Source: Paenibacillus eucommiae (lineage in GTDB: Bacteria > Bacillota > Bacilli > Paenibacillales > NBRC-103111). From it: a DNA stretch of 64,000 bases. This document shows positions 42,842-52,632 of this stretch, piece by piece (the first letter of the stretch is position 1; each line of letters begins with the position of its first letter). The stretch lies in assembly GCF_017874215.1 (NCBI RefSeq), contig NZ_JAGGLB010000032.1, positions 1 through 64,000 of the forward strand, given 5' to 3'. The position numbers and the translations under genes were made by a program. Under the pieces are notes generated by a model. That model was not told where the DNA came from. It worked only from the letters and a program-made list of their open reading frames with translations, and searched no databases.

Positions 42842-42868
42842 CTTCTAGAGCGTTCTGGAAGTTTTTTT
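42842..42868 (+). terminator. terminator after the 42594 gene
   Basis: CTTCTAGA pairs with TTCTGGAAG (one G-U pair) around a short loop and is followed by eight T. Confidence 0.88.
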
Positions 42869-42993
42869 TGCGTTCTTCAGTTCATGGTCAGTGTATTATT
42901 TTACTTAGTTGTGGAAGAAAGTTAAAAAACATTTGCCATACGAACGTATATTCTGTAAAATAAAAGAAACAAACACGGAAGGAGATTCACCTA

Positions 42994-45285
42994 ATGAATC
43001 CTTTAACCGGCAAAGCTTCTTCCATTACCGAAATGATAGATTGGATTCGTCAGTCACCGGAAATTATGTCTCAGGTTACTTACTGGCATACGATACCGCC
43101 GCGTGAACCTCAGCTGGTTGATTTTCCAGAGGGGTTGCACGAGGGTATTCGCGCTGCTCTTCATCATAAGATGATACATAACATATATACGCATCAGGCT
43201 GAGTCTTTCCGCCAGGTTGTGGGCGGTAATCATGTAGTGACGGTAACGCCAACAGCATCCGGAAAGACGTTGTGCTACAACCTTCCTGTCCTGCAGAAGA
43301 TTTTGGAGAACGATAGTGCCCGGGCGCTCTATTTATTCCCTACTAAGGCGCTGGCACAAGATCAGGTTGCTGAGCTTCAGGAAATGGTTAATTTCATGGA
43401 AGTTGATATTAAGACGCATACATACGACGGGGATACTCCGCCCACTGTCCGTCAATCCATTCGTAATGCCGGTCATATTGTCGTAACAAATCCGGACATG
43501 CTTCACTCCGCGATTTTGCCGCATCATACGAAATGGGTGAAGCTGTTTGAGAATTTAAGCTATATTGTCATTGATGAGGTGCATTCCTACCGTGGTGTAT
43601 TCGGAAGCCATGTAGCTAATGTGATTCGCAGACTCAAACGAATTTGCCGGTTTTACGGCTCGAATCCGCTTTTCATCTGCGCTTCGGCTACGATCGATAA
43701 TCCTAAAGAGCATACGGAACGCTTGATCGGCGAACAGGTAGCACTTGTTAACAATAATGGAGCTCCCGCGGGAGAGAAACATTTTGTTTTCTATAACCCG
43801 CCAGTTGTCAATCAACAATTGGGTATTCGTAAGAGTTCCGTGCTGGAAACCCGCAAGCTGGCAGGAACGCTGCTTCGCAGCGGCATCCAGACGATTGTGT
43901 TTGCGCGAAGCCGTGTGCGAGTTGAAATTCTGCTGACCTACCTGCAGGATCTTGTCCAGAATGAGCTGGGGAGCAAATCAATCCGCGGCTACCGCGGGGG
44001 TTATCTTCCCAAGCTGCGTCGGGAGATTGAGTCCGGGCTGCGCAGCGGACAAATCCGTGGCGTTGTAAGCACAAATGCATTGGAGCTTGGCATAGATATA
44101 GGCCAGCTCCAGGCATGTGTGCTAAATGGTTATCCAGGCACGATAGCCAGTACTTGGCAGCAGTCTGGGCGTGCAGGCAGGCGGCAGGAGAGCTCTCTGA
44201 CAATTCTTGTGGCAAGCAGTAATCCGCTCGATCAATATTTGATCCAGAATCCGCGTTATTTCTTTGAGCGTCCACCGGAGCAGGCGCGCATTCATCCCGA
44301 CAATCTGATTATTCTTGTAGATCATGTGAAATGTGCTGCTTATGAGCTTCCTTTTGAAGCGGGAGAACAATTCGGCGGGGAATCCTTAAAGGATATTCTT
44401 GAGTTTCTGACAGAGGAGCAGGTGCTCCATAGGGTCAAGGAGCGGTGGTATTGGATGGAGCAGTCATTTCCTGCCCATACGATATCTTTGCGTTCCGCAG
44501 CTCAGGAGAATTTTGTGATTATTGATATTACGAATGCCCTCAACCGTGTAATTGGGGAAGTCGACCGCTTCAGCGCGCCGACAATAATTCACGAGGAAGC
44601 TATTTATATCCACGAAGGCATTCAATTCCAGGTCGAGAAGCTGGATTATGAAGAGAAGAAGGCTTTCGTCCGCCAGGTAGATGTCGATTATTTCACGGAT
44701 GCGAGCATGGCGGTGCAGCTAAAGGTGCTTCATGTGAACCGCACGGCCAGGAGTGGGGGGCTTTTGCGAGAACTGGGAGAAGTAACAGTAAATGCTAAAC
44801 CAACCATTTTTAAGAAAATTCGTTTGAGGACACACGAGAACGTAGGTTCTGGTCCCATACATTTACCTGAGGAAGAGCTGCATACGAGCTCGTATTGGTT
44901 CACCCTCGACGAAACGCTGACAGCTGGGAGAACAACGAATGATATGCAGTACGCATTGCTGGGCATTGCTAATGTGCTCGTTCATATCGCCCCCTTATAC
45001 CTGATGTGTGACCCCATGGATATTCGTGTCGTGGCGCAGGTTAAAGCTGTGCATAGCAAGCTGCCCACCGTCTTCATCTACGACCGTTATCCTGGCGGCG
45101 TTGGCTTGAGTGAACGACTTTATGAAGTTCATGGGCAGTTGATGGCTCAAGCAGGGAGTCTTATCGCGGCTTGTGGATGTCTTGGTGGTTGTCCGGCTTG
45201 CGTGGGACCTATCGAAGAGGTTGGTCTGCTTGGCAAGCAATTGGCTATGGAACTGCTTGAACAGCTCGAAGGCGGCAGCTTATGA
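42994..45285 (+). CDS. mrfA: DNA-repair helicase MrfA (YprA, DUF1998)
   Basis: MrfA is a superfamily 2 helicase that acts with MrfB in mitomycin C adduct repair in B. subtilis. The 763-residue protein has Walker A TPTASGKT (K91), the DEVH box D194-H197, the ATIDNP segment, motif VI QSGRAGR, and a C-terminal DUF1998-type region. Four zinc-binding cysteines are seen at C727, C729, C733 and C736. AAGGAG precedes the ATG. The stop overlaps the start of mrfB. Confidence 0.95.
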   Translation: MNPLTGKASSITEMIDWIRQSPEIMSQVTYWHTIPPREPQLVDFPEGLHEGIRAALHHKMIHNIYTHQAESFRQVVGGNHVVTVTPTASGKTLCYNLPVLQKILENDSARALYLFPTKALAQDQVAELQEMVNFMEVDIKTHTYDGDTPPTVRQSIRNAGHIVVTNPDMLHSAILPHHTKWVKLFENLSYIVIDEVHSYRGVFGSHVANVIRRLKRICRFYGSNPLFICASATIDNPKEHTERLIGEQVALVNNNGAPAGEKHFVFYNPPVVNQQLGIRKSSVLETRKLAGTLLRSGIQTIVFARSRVRVEILLTYLQDLVQNELGSKSIRGYRGGYLPKLRREIESGLRSGQIRGVVSTNALELGIDIGQLQACVLNGYPGTIASTWQQSGRAGRRQESSLTILVASSNPLDQYLIQNPRYFFERPPEQARIHPDNLIILVDHVKCAAYELPFEAGEQFGGESLKDILEFLTEEQVLHRVKERWYWMEQSFPAHTISLRSAAQENFVIIDITNALNRVIGEVDRFSAPTIIHEEAIYIHEGIQFQVEKLDYEEKKAFVRQVDVDYFTDASMAVQLKVLHVNRTARSGGLLRELGEVTVNAKPTIFKKIRLRTHENVGSGPIHLPEEELHTSSYWFTLDETLTAGRTTNDMQYALLGIANVLVHIAPLYLMCDPMDIRVVAQVKAVHSKLPTVFIYDRYPGGVGLSERLYEVHGQLMAQAGSLIAACGCLGGCPACVGPIEEVGLLGKQLAMELLEQLEGGSL

Positions 45286-46727
45286 GCAGCATGCGGGATA
45301 GATTGAATCGGCTTAAGAAACCTGAAGCCGCAAAGGCCCCTGTGTTGGCAGCATTCAATGATGATGACTGGACGATGCTCGATGCACATCTGGAGTCGAA
45401 TGAGCATGGTTCCTTCATCCTGAGACGCCGCTCATACAGCTTGGATAGCTGTCACGGCAAATATCGGCTTGGAGAGCTCGCAGATCATGTGTATGAGCTT
45501 TCATGCTTCCATAATTCTGCTGCGGTTCAGCTTGATGAATTATTATTTTTTGATACGGAGACGACTGGACTTGGTGTAGGCGCTGGCAATGTGCCGTTTA
45601 TGGTTGGTATCGGTTATTACTGCGTAGGGCAATTCATTATAGAGCAATTGTTTATGCGAAACCCAAGTGAAGAGCTGGCCATGCTTCTATACTTGCAAGA
45701 AAAGCTAGAGAGGTATACGCATATCGTTTCGTACAATGGCCGCACATTTGACTGGCCTATTCTAAAGAATCGTTATGTGCTGAACCGCCTTGCGTTAGAC
45801 GACTCATCTTTGCGGCATTTGGACTTACTGTACCCATCTAGAAGCCTTTGGCGAAATTCTTTGCCTTCTTGCCGACTAAGCATGGTGGAAGAAGAAAGGC
45901 TTGGTTTTACGAGGCATAATGATGTTCCAGGATCTCTGGCACCCACACTTTATTTTCAGTATTTGGCTGAGAAGAATGCGAGTGTGCTTAGTGGCTTATT
46001 TGTGCACAATGAACACGATATTGTTAGTTTAGCTGCACTTTCAATCCATTTTGCCAAGCTGCTAAGTGGAGAGTGTTCGCAATGCAACCTTTCGGATACT
46101 CTTAGTGACACAGAATGGACGTCAAGTGAAGAAGAATATCGTACGGCAGTATGGCTGGAGAAGATGGGTCGCTTAGAACTTTCTTCTACAGTTTTTGATC
46201 GTTTAAGGACCGCATTACTGGAAAACCAATTGCTTAATGAACGTAACGCGGAAGTATTGCTTTTGCTTGCCGCTTATTATAAAAAGAAGGGGATGTACCA
46301 GCATTCCGTTAAACTATGGTCGCGTCATATCGAACTAAAAAGCAACGGTATAGCTCTTAATATTGAGCCCTTGATTGAGCTGGCTATGTATTATGAACAC
46401 CATGAGAAAAATATACATCAAGCGCTTGTTTATACGGAAGAGGCCTGGGAGAAGCTGCGATTAAGAAGAACTTTATCCAGGGTTGAAAGAAAGCAATCTG
46501 ACATTGAGCATGCGATCACCCGGCGTATGGATCGGCTAAAGCTGAAAATGCTCTTGAAGGAGCAAAAGTTAATGTACGCGGCGGAAGCTGAGGCTGCGAC
46601 GGTTTCCCATACTAGCGCTCATTATAGAGAAACGCCTGTCAAAGTCCGCGGTCATCATACATCACCTAAGCGTTCAGGCAAGCCTCGGCGCAGCAAGCCG
46701 GTTTATGTGATGGAAAGTCTGATATAA
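45282..46727 (+). CDS. mrfB: MrfB (YprB) DEDD exonuclease with TPR-like tail
   Basis: MrfB is the metal-dependent 3'-5' exonuclease that partners MrfA. The RNase H-like domain (about 80-270) begins with FFDTETTGLG (D91 and E93), then SYNGRTFDWPILKNRY and, near 235, HNEHDIVSLAAL. Residues 280-420 look like tetratricopeptide helices, and the basic tail ends in a Arg/Lys/Ser-rich stretch. The ATG overlaps the mrfA stop by four bases, so the two are coupled. Confidence 0.93.
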   Translation: MSSMRDRLNRLKKPEAAKAPVLAAFNDDDWTMLDAHLESNEHGSFILRRRSYSLDSCHGKYRLGELADHVYELSCFHNSAAVQLDELLFFDTETTGLGVGAGNVPFMVGIGYYCVGQFIIEQLFMRNPSEELAMLLYLQEKLERYTHIVSYNGRTFDWPILKNRYVLNRLALDDSSLRHLDLLYPSRSLWRNSLPSCRLSMVEEERLGFTRHNDVPGSLAPTLYFQYLAEKNASVLSGLFVHNEHDIVSLAALSIHFAKLLSGECSQCNLSDTLSDTEWTSSEEEYRTAVWLEKMGRLELSSTVFDRLRTALLENQLLNERNAEVLLLLAAYYKKKGMYQHSVKLWSRHIELKSNGIALNIEPLIELAMYYEHHEKNIHQALVYTEEAWEKLRLRRTLSRVERKQSDIEHAITRRMDRLKLKMLLKEQKLMYAAEAEAATVSHTSAHYRETPVKVRGHHTSPKRSGKPRRSKPVYVMESLI

Positions 46728-46819
46728 ACGATAAATTGTTAGCCCTTTAATGCACAGGTGCGTTTAACTTACTTGGCGAATGGAAATACCAAGAAGAAAA
46801 ACGATCGGAGTGAAATCCT

Positions 46820-47629
46820 ATGCCTGAACTTCCGGAAATGGAAAACTACCGGAGGCTGCTGATTCCGTTAATCTGTCAAAAACAAATCTCGGACGTAGAA
46901 ATCACAAGGACTAAATCGATAAACGTTGACCCGGAAGTCTTTCGTGAGCAGCTTGTGGGTACTTATATTGTCAGCATAGAGAGAAGAGCGAAGCATTTGC
47001 TTTTTCACTTGTCTACAGACCATGTGCTGGTGCTTCATTTGATGCTGGGAGGCTGGATATTTTTTGGGAATGAAGAGCAAAAGCCAGATCGGACAACACA
47101 AGTAGTCATTCATTTCGGAACGATGAAACTATATTTTATCGGTCTGCGACTAGGTTATTTACATCTATTCACACGCAGTCAAGTGCCAAAGTTGCTTGCA
47201 AAACTGGGCCCGGAGCCCTCGGAACCTTCGTTGACTCCCACAGATTTTCAAAGGCTCATCAAGTCTAGAAAATCAAATCTTAAAGTCACTTTGGTAGATC
47301 AGAGCTTTTTATCCGGTATTGGTAATTGTTACTCTGATGAAATCTGCTTTTATGCAGGTATATTGCCTGCCAGAAAAGCTAACGCTCTCAGCCTAGAGGA
47401 AGAAAGGCGCCTATACGAAGCTATTCATAGTGTTCTGAATGAAGCCACGCGATATGGCGGATATATGGAATCACCTTTATTTGTGGGTGATCAGCTAACA
47501 GGACAATTTGATTCTATGTGCCGGGTCTATGATCGCGAAGGTGAGCCATGCTTTCGCTGCGGCAGCAAAATAATTAAGGATGAGATATCCTCGAAAAAAT
47601 GCTTTTACTGCAGTAACTGCCAATCTTAA
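46820..47629 (+). CDS. Fpg/Nei family DNA glycosylase
   Basis: The 269-residue protein starts with PELPEMENYRR, placing the catalytic proline and glutamate at positions 2 and 3. The beta-hairpin lysine lies in RRAKHLLF, the helix-two-turn-helix in SGIGNCYSDEI and a C-terminal zinc finger CFRCG...CFYCSNC. It removes oxidised bases and cuts the strand. The zinc-finger tip lacks the arginine of the usual GRSTxxC and has SSKKC, so substrate choice may differ from MutM proper. It lies next to nfo, which processes the ends it leaves. Confidence 0.9.
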   Translation: MPELPEMENYRRLLIPLICQKQISDVEITRTKSINVDPEVFREQLVGTYIVSIERRAKHLLFHLSTDHVLVLHLMLGGWIFFGNEEQKPDRTTQVVIHFGTMKLYFIGLRLGYLHLFTRSQVPKLLAKLGPEPSEPSLTPTDFQRLIKSRKSNLKVTLVDQSFLSGIGNCYSDEICFYAGILPARKANALSLEEERRLYEAIHSVLNEATRYGGYMESPLFVGDQLTGQFDSMCRVYDREGEPCFRCGSKIIKDEISSKKCFYCSNCQS

Positions 47630-47656
47630 ACACAAGAAGAAATAAAGGAGGCATGA

Positions 47657-48499
47657 ATGATGTATATCGGCTCCCATGTGAGCATTTCCAAAGGCGGTTA
47701 TGCAGCCGCGGCTAAAACGGCATATGGGATCGGTGGTACTGCCTTCCAATATTTCCCCAAAAATCCTAGAAGCCTAGTGACTAAACCTTTATGGAACCAT
47801 CAGGATACTGAAGCATGTGCTCGTTTCAGCAAAGAGAATGGTCTTTTATCGATCGCGCATGCACCTTATCCATTAAATCTTGCTGCCGATCAGCCTCAGC
47901 AAAGGATCATGCTGGATGCCTTAATTAATGCGCTTGAAATCACTGAAGCTTGCGGCTCTGTAGGTCTTGTGGTACATTTCGGTAAGTATCGTGGAAAAGA
48001 CTCGTTACAAGGCTACAAAAATATTATACAATTAATAAATGAAGCACTGCGGCACTGGAAGGGTAAATCACTGCTTCTTTTGGAGAACCAGGCGGGAGAA
48101 GGTTCTGTAATGGGAACGACGATGGAAGAGCTCGTGCAGGTACGTTCATTATGCGAAACCCCTGACAAGATTGGATTTTGCCTCGATACTTGTCATGCTT
48201 TTGCCAGTGGAATTTGGAAAGGGGCCGATTGGCAGCGTTTTGAGGAAACCGGAGTGAAGCTGGGTTATTTTCAACAGCTCAAAGCTGTTCATCTGAATGA
48301 CTCGCTTTATCCGTCAGGCTCCAGGCGTGATCGTCATGCTAATATTGGCCAAGGGCAAATCGGAACGGATGCGATCAAGCAGTTGCTCGCTTCCTACTAT
48401 TTGAAGGAAATACCCGTTGTGTTGGAAACGGGAGCTGCTAGAGATGGAACTCATAGAATTGAAATTGCCCTTGTCCGTAAACTTGCGGAGAATCCTTAG
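47657..48499 (+). CDS. nfo: endonuclease IV (AP endonuclease)
   Basis: Nfo cleaves DNA at abasic sites and trims 3' blocks. The 280-residue TIM-barrel protein has the trinuclear zinc residues in VVHFGK, LLENQAGEGS, CLDTCHAFASG and KAVHLNDS, with a final family-typical RDGTHRIEIALV segment. Either ATG 47657 or the adjacent 47660 fits the AAAGGAGG upstream. It is encoded directly after the glycosylase gene. Confidence 0.95.
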   Translation: MMYIGSHVSISKGGYAAAAKTAYGIGGTAFQYFPKNPRSLVTKPLWNHQDTEACARFSKENGLLSIAHAPYPLNLAADQPQQRIMLDALINALEITEACGSVGLVVHFGKYRGKDSLQGYKNIIQLINEALRHWKGKSLLLLENQAGEGSVMGTTMEELVQVRSLCETPDKIGFCLDTCHAFASGIWKGADWQRFEETGVKLGYFQQLKAVHLNDSLYPSGSRRDRHANIGQGQIGTDAIKQLLASYYLKEIPVVLETGAARDGTHRIEIALVRKLAENP

Positions 48500-48515
48500 G
48501 AAGGTGGCATCGAAT

Positions 48516-48857
48516 GTGATTCACGTTTATTTGGACGATATGCGACCTTGCCCAAAAGGCTTTATTCCTGCTCACAATGCCGATGAATGTATGATATTAT
48601 TAGAGGATTGTGATGTGAACATTTTATCGCTCGATCATGATTTGGGCTGGAATCAGAAAAATGGCTCCGATGTAGTCAATTGGATGATTGAAAAGAAGCG
48701 TTTCCCCAAAGAGATATATTTACATTCTTCAAGCCTTCCAGCAAGAAAACAGATGTATGAAAGACTATATATGGCTAAGCCTGAAGAGGTCCTTCTTTAT
48801 CAGATTCCAATTCCCGAAGCAAAACTTTATCAAATTGCAACAGAAATACGTACATAG
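48516..48857 (+). CDS. small receiver-like (cyclic-phosphate processing) domain protein
   Basis: The 113-residue protein has a short receiver-like fold with YLDDMRPCPKGF and LSLDHDLGW, the signature aspartates of the cREC (cyclic-phosphate processing receiver) family, often linked to RNA repair or processing. The role here is not known. GTG 48516 has AAGGTGG nine bases upstream. It starts shortly after nfo, and probably forms one unit with nfo and the ABC gene. Confidence 0.75.
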   Translation: MIHVYLDDMRPCPKGFIPAHNADECMILLEDCDVNILSLDHDLGWNQKNGSDVVNWMIEKKRFPKEIYLHSSSLPARKQMYERLYMAKPEEVLLYQIPIPEAKLYQIATEIRT

Positions 48858-48898
48858 CGCAAAGCATAAAGGCGCTTAAGAGAGGAATATCGTACATC

Positions 48899-49669
48899 AT
48901 GATTCAATTAAAAGATATTGCATACATCCGCGACAACAGAAACATTTTGCAAGATGTAAACCTTCATATCAAGGAAGGCGAACATTGGGTCATTCTTGGA
49001 AAGAACGGTTCTGGAAAAACTACGTTGCTAGAGCTGATGAACGGCTATGAATTTCCAACTGCAGGAAAAGTGCAAGTGCTTGGGAATTTATATGGACAAT
49101 GTGACGTGAGAGAGGTGCGTAAAAGCATCGGCTATATTAGCCAATCCTTGTTTGAAAAGATGAATCTCGCTGATCCGGTGTGGGAGATTGTTGCCACTGG
49201 TGAATATGCCTTCCTCCGTTTTTATCAGGATATACCTGAGGAAGTCATTGAAAAAGCGGTTCGCATGCTGGAGAGCGTCAGGCTTGGGCATCTCAAGGAC
49301 CAACTGCTAGGGACACTTTCGCAGGGAGAACGTAAGAAAGTGATGCTGGCACGAGCGCTGATGATGAATCCGACTATTTTAATAATGGATGAACCTGCGT
49401 CAGGCCTGGATTTATATGAGAGAGAGCGCTTGCTTCTTGACATCAATGAACTTAGTAAGCAGCAAATCACTGTCGTCTATGTTACCCATCATATTGAAGA
49501 AATTATTCCACTCTTTACCCATGTTGCATTAATCGATGAAGGCAAGCTTATCGCAGCGGGTCCTAAGCATGAGGTGCTCCATGCGGAAAATCTTTATAAA
49601 GCTTTCGATGTCCGGGTTGAACTGGAATGGTTTCAGGAACGGCCTTGGATCAAGGTACTTCCAGAATGA
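48899..49669 (+). CDS. ABC transporter ATP-binding protein (YlmA-like)
   Basis: The 256-residue ATPase has Walker A GKNGSGKTT, signature LSQGERKK, and Walker B ILIMDEPASGLD followed by the His switch in YVTHH. No permease gene is adjacent, so its partner lies elsewhere. The sequence resembles B. subtilis YlmA. The following gene overlaps its stop codon (ATG 49666), so the two are translated together, although an ATPase and an rRNA methyltransferase are an unusual pair. Confidence 0.88.
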   Translation: MIQLKDIAYIRDNRNILQDVNLHIKEGEHWVILGKNGSGKTTLLELMNGYEFPTAGKVQVLGNLYGQCDVREVRKSIGYISQSLFEKMNLADPVWEIVATGEYAFLRFYQDIPEEVIEKAVRMLESVRLGHLKDQLLGTLSQGERKKVMLARALMMNPTILIMDEPASGLDLYERERLLLDINELSKQQITVVYVTHHIEEIIPLFTHVALIDEGKLIAAGPKHEVLHAENLYKAFDVRVELEWFQERPWIKVLPE

Positions 49670-50721
49670 CCAGTACAACCACACCCAGTACTGGTTCCAG
49701 ATTTATTGGAACTTCTAATCATGGCTATTGTCAGCATGCGCAGGAAGAACTAAAACGTCTGTTTCCGGAAATCCGGTATACACTATTAATTCCGACTGAG
49801 GTTTTTTTGTTTGAGGTTCCGGTTTCTGCTCAAGAGGCTGTTGAGTTGATAAAGCAGAAGGAGCCTATGTTTCTAAGGCATATACAACCTGTAGATTTTG
49901 CGTGGGAAGGTTCCCGTTCTGATACAGACCTAGATAATTTGGTCCAATGGTTACAACAAAATGTTAATTTCAGCGCGGGTGAGAAAATCGCTGTTCAAGT
50001 ACGTAAAGAAGAGCGATCTCAGGCAGCATACACACCTTTTTCAGTAAAACAAGCTATTGATGGATTGTTGACCTCTGTGTATGGGGCAGAGCCTGTTGTT
50101 AAAGAAGCAGAGCGAATCATTTCTGTATATGTTACTGCTACAAAATTTTATGCGGGCATATCACGTCCTAAGGACAATCTTTCCGATTGGGCTGGCGGAG
50201 CGATCCGCTTTCATAAGAATGAAGAGCAAATATCACGTGCGCAGTTTAAACTGCTGGAAGCAGAGCAGCGTTTTGAACTCGATTTCAGCTCCTACCATTT
50301 GGCTCTAGACATTGGCGCAGCACCTGGTGGTTGGACGTCTTTACTGCTCGAAAGAGGGCTCAGGGTAACAGCGATTGATCCTGCCAATATGCACCCAACG
50401 TTGATCCAGCACCCGCGGCTTACATTTCTAAAGAAAAATGCGGGCGACGTTAAGTTAAAGAAGGATGAATTTGACCTGCTAGTCTGTGATATGAGCTGGG
50501 ATCCTAAACAGATGGCCAGGCTAGTGAGCGACCTGCTCTATGCGGTAAAAAGCGGTGGAACGTTAATCATAACGGTTAAACTGATGCATAAAAAGCCATT
50601 TCAAACAGTCAGGGAGCTTCTGCATATGTTTGGATCTGAACTTCTTTTGGTCAAAGCGAAACAATTGTTTCACAATCGCGAGGAATTAACACTTTACATG
50701 CTTAAACAAACAGATTTATAA
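49666..50721 (+). CDS. RlmM-like rRNA 2'-O-methyltransferase
   Basis: The 351-residue protein has an N-terminal ferredoxin-like/THUMP region and a C-terminal RrmJ/FtsJ-type methyltransferase domain with the SAM loop LDIGAAPGGWTSLLLERG (about 210-227), VTAIDPA, and LVCDMSW. The KDKE-like catalytic lysine is probably in ITVKLMHKK. RlmM of E. coli methylates C2498 of 23S rRNA; a ribosomal target is inferred. ATG 49666 overlaps the previous stop. A long hairpin follows. Confidence 0.85.
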   Translation: MTSTTTPSTGSRFIGTSNHGYCQHAQEELKRLFPEIRYTLLIPTEVFLFEVPVSAQEAVELIKQKEPMFLRHIQPVDFAWEGSRSDTDLDNLVQWLQQNVNFSAGEKIAVQVRKEERSQAAYTPFSVKQAIDGLLTSVYGAEPVVKEAERIISVYVTATKFYAGISRPKDNLSDWAGGAIRFHKNEEQISRAQFKLLEAEQRFELDFSSYHLALDIGAAPGGWTSLLLERGLRVTAIDPANMHPTLIQHPRLTFLKKNAGDVKLKKDEFDLLVCDMSWDPKQMARLVSDLLYAVKSGGTLIITVKLMHKKPFQTVRELLHMFGSELLLVKAKQLFHNREELTLYMLKQTDL

Positions 50722-50755
50722 ATAAGATTGCAGAAACATATGGATTTTTATAGTT

Positions 50756-50798
50756 CGCCCCCTTATAATCAAGGTAATTCTTACCTATTAAGGGGGCG
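50756..50798. other. long two-step hairpin before the kinase gene
   Basis: CGCCCCCTTA (50756-50765) pairs with TAAGGGGGCG (50789-50798), and AGGTAA with TTACCT inside a TTC loop. There is no T-run, so termination is unlikely. The AAGGGGG in the 3' arm is the best ribosome-site candidate for the kinase GTG at 50810, so the fold could hide it. Confidence 0.7.
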
Positions 50799-50809
50799 AT
50801 TGGTTTATT

Positions 50810-52477
50810 GTGAAAAACAAAAAGTTAAAAGTTGGAGATACGTTAGGAGGAAGATATCGGATTGAAGGGTTGTTAGGCGAAGGTGGAATGAGCCATGTAT
50901 ATCTCGCCGAGGATTTAAAGTTAAAAGGGAAAAAATGGGCTGTCAAGGAATGTTACTCAATCGGCACAGACGCCCAGACCTTTCTAGACGAAGCGGAAAT
51001 GCTGGCTCAACTGCAGCACCCTCAGCTTCCGCAATTAATTGATTATTTCATAACTGAAACGGATGAAATTGCTTATTTGGTTATGGATTACATTCAAGGT
51101 CCTACGCTGCATGATGTATTTGAGCGTAATGGTAGAGTGCTATCCGTAGAGTCTATCATTCGCTATGCGCTTCAGTTATGCGATTTGTTCCATTATCTGC
51201 ATTCGTTTCGCCCAAGGGCAATTATTTTTCGTGACTTGAAGCCTGGTAACGTGATGATTAATGAGCATGATCAAGTAAGATTGATCGATTTTGGTGTAGC
51301 CAGGCATTTTACTGCAGGTAAACATGCGGATACGCTTCAACTGGGAACAATAGGCTTCGCCTCGCCCGAGCAATTGAATGCCACGCAGACTGATCCGCGA
51401 TCTGATCTGTACACATTAGGTGCCATGATGTTCTACTTGCTATCTGGAGGGAAGTATCCTTATTTGACTCAGACTCCTCTTGCTGAGTTATTTCCTGATC
51501 TACCCAAAGGTCTCACGGATACGGTACAAATGCTGCTTCAAGAAAATCCCCAGAATCGCTGTCAGTCTGCTGCAGAAGTTAAACAGAGATTGAATGGGCT
51601 GCAGCCTCCTACTACAAACTCAAAACATAAATGGGCCCTTAACAAACAGCGGAATGAAAGTGCATTAGTTACAAATAAATTGATCGTAGTTGGAGGCTTG
51701 TATGCTGGTGTAGGAGCAACTTTTACAGCTGTTTCATTAGCTCGAGTGCTAAATGCTAGTGGTATTCCTCAAGCGTTGGTGGAACAACCAACCAATGAAC
51801 CGGATTTATATATGCTTCTTTTTGGAGATAGCAAGGCCCCTGAGGCATATAAGTTTGCTTCCGATATGACTGATTCTATAATAAAGCCTGCTCATGGGCT
51901 GCAATGGGAGAACGGTCTGACTACATGGGTCCCCACAAATCCACTAGGTTTATCGAATCAAGCTGGCTGGACAGGCTCTGATTCTTTGAAGCTGCTGTAT
52001 GCCATTAAAAAGCCGGTTGTCATTTGGGACATTTCAGCGAACTGGGAAGAGGCATCCGTGCAAGAGCTGTGTCGCAGTGCAGATGAAATACTGGTGGTTG
52101 TTGATGCCTCTCCTGGAAAGCTTAACCGTTCCAGCTCACGTGCCCATATGGATAGGCTCATGGGGTACCGCACACATGGCAAATCAGTGAGATTCATCGC
52201 TAACCGCAAAATACCTGCGGGCATTCGCCGTGAATGGCTTGATTCCCTGTCCCACGATTTATTGTGTATGCTGCCAGAGATCCCCTATGACCAGGTGATG
52301 AAGGCCATATGGAGAGGGGATTGCATACAAGATCAGCCGCTGATTATGGATAAATTAAAGTCTGCTTTCCAACCTCTAATAAGCGAAATGTTTTCAGTGG
52401 GAATGCGGACTGCTTCAACCTCAAAGTCAAAATCGTTGTTCTCTGTACTGAAGATGTTTTCTGAGAAAAAACTATAA
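50810..52477 (+). CDS. serine/threonine protein kinase fused to a degenerate MinD/ParA-like domain
   Basis: Residues about 10-270 form a Hanks-type kinase with the GLLGEGGMSHVYLAE loop, K46 in AVKE, F140-R-D142-LKPGN (the usual HRD is FRD) and D160-F-G. Residues about 288-520 form a P-loop-like NTPase of the CpaE/MinD group, but the loop reads GGLYAGVGATF, so both Walker lysines are absent. No membrane helix or PASTA module is present, so it should be cytoplasmic. Next to a Tad locus with a CpaE homologue and an FHA protein, a role in phospho-control of pilus assembly is plausible inference. GTG 50810 has the hairpin-embedded AAGGGGG at 13 bases, rather far. Confidence 0.85.
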   Translation: MKNKKLKVGDTLGGRYRIEGLLGEGGMSHVYLAEDLKLKGKKWAVKECYSIGTDAQTFLDEAEMLAQLQHPQLPQLIDYFITETDEIAYLVMDYIQGPTLHDVFERNGRVLSVESIIRYALQLCDLFHYLHSFRPRAIIFRDLKPGNVMINEHDQVRLIDFGVARHFTAGKHADTLQLGTIGFASPEQLNATQTDPRSDLYTLGAMMFYLLSGGKYPYLTQTPLAELFPDLPKGLTDTVQMLLQENPQNRCQSAAEVKQRLNGLQPPTTNSKHKWALNKQRNESALVTNKLIVVGGLYAGVGATFTAVSLARVLNASGIPQALVEQPTNEPDLYMLLFGDSKAPEAYKFASDMTDSIIKPAHGLQWENGLTTWVPTNPLGLSNQAGWTGSDSLKLLYAIKKPVVIWDISANWEEASVQELCRSADEILVVVDASPGKLNRSSSRAHMDRLMGYRTHGKSVRFIANRKIPAGIRREWLDSLSHDLLCMLPEIPYDQVMKAIWRGDCIQDQPLIMDKLKSAFQPLISEMFSVGMRTASTSKSKSLFSVLKMFSEKKL

Positions 52478-52632
52478 ATGTAAAATTGCAACGGTCGATT
52501 TCTTGTATGGTCTACTTTCTCAGCTCTAACTTGTTTGGCTGGAGAAGGTTTCTTAGCTCTGATTTTATGTTACAATCTATATCATATTGTTGAGAGTGTT
52601 GCTATAAATTAAAAAGACTCGGAGGCTTACCA

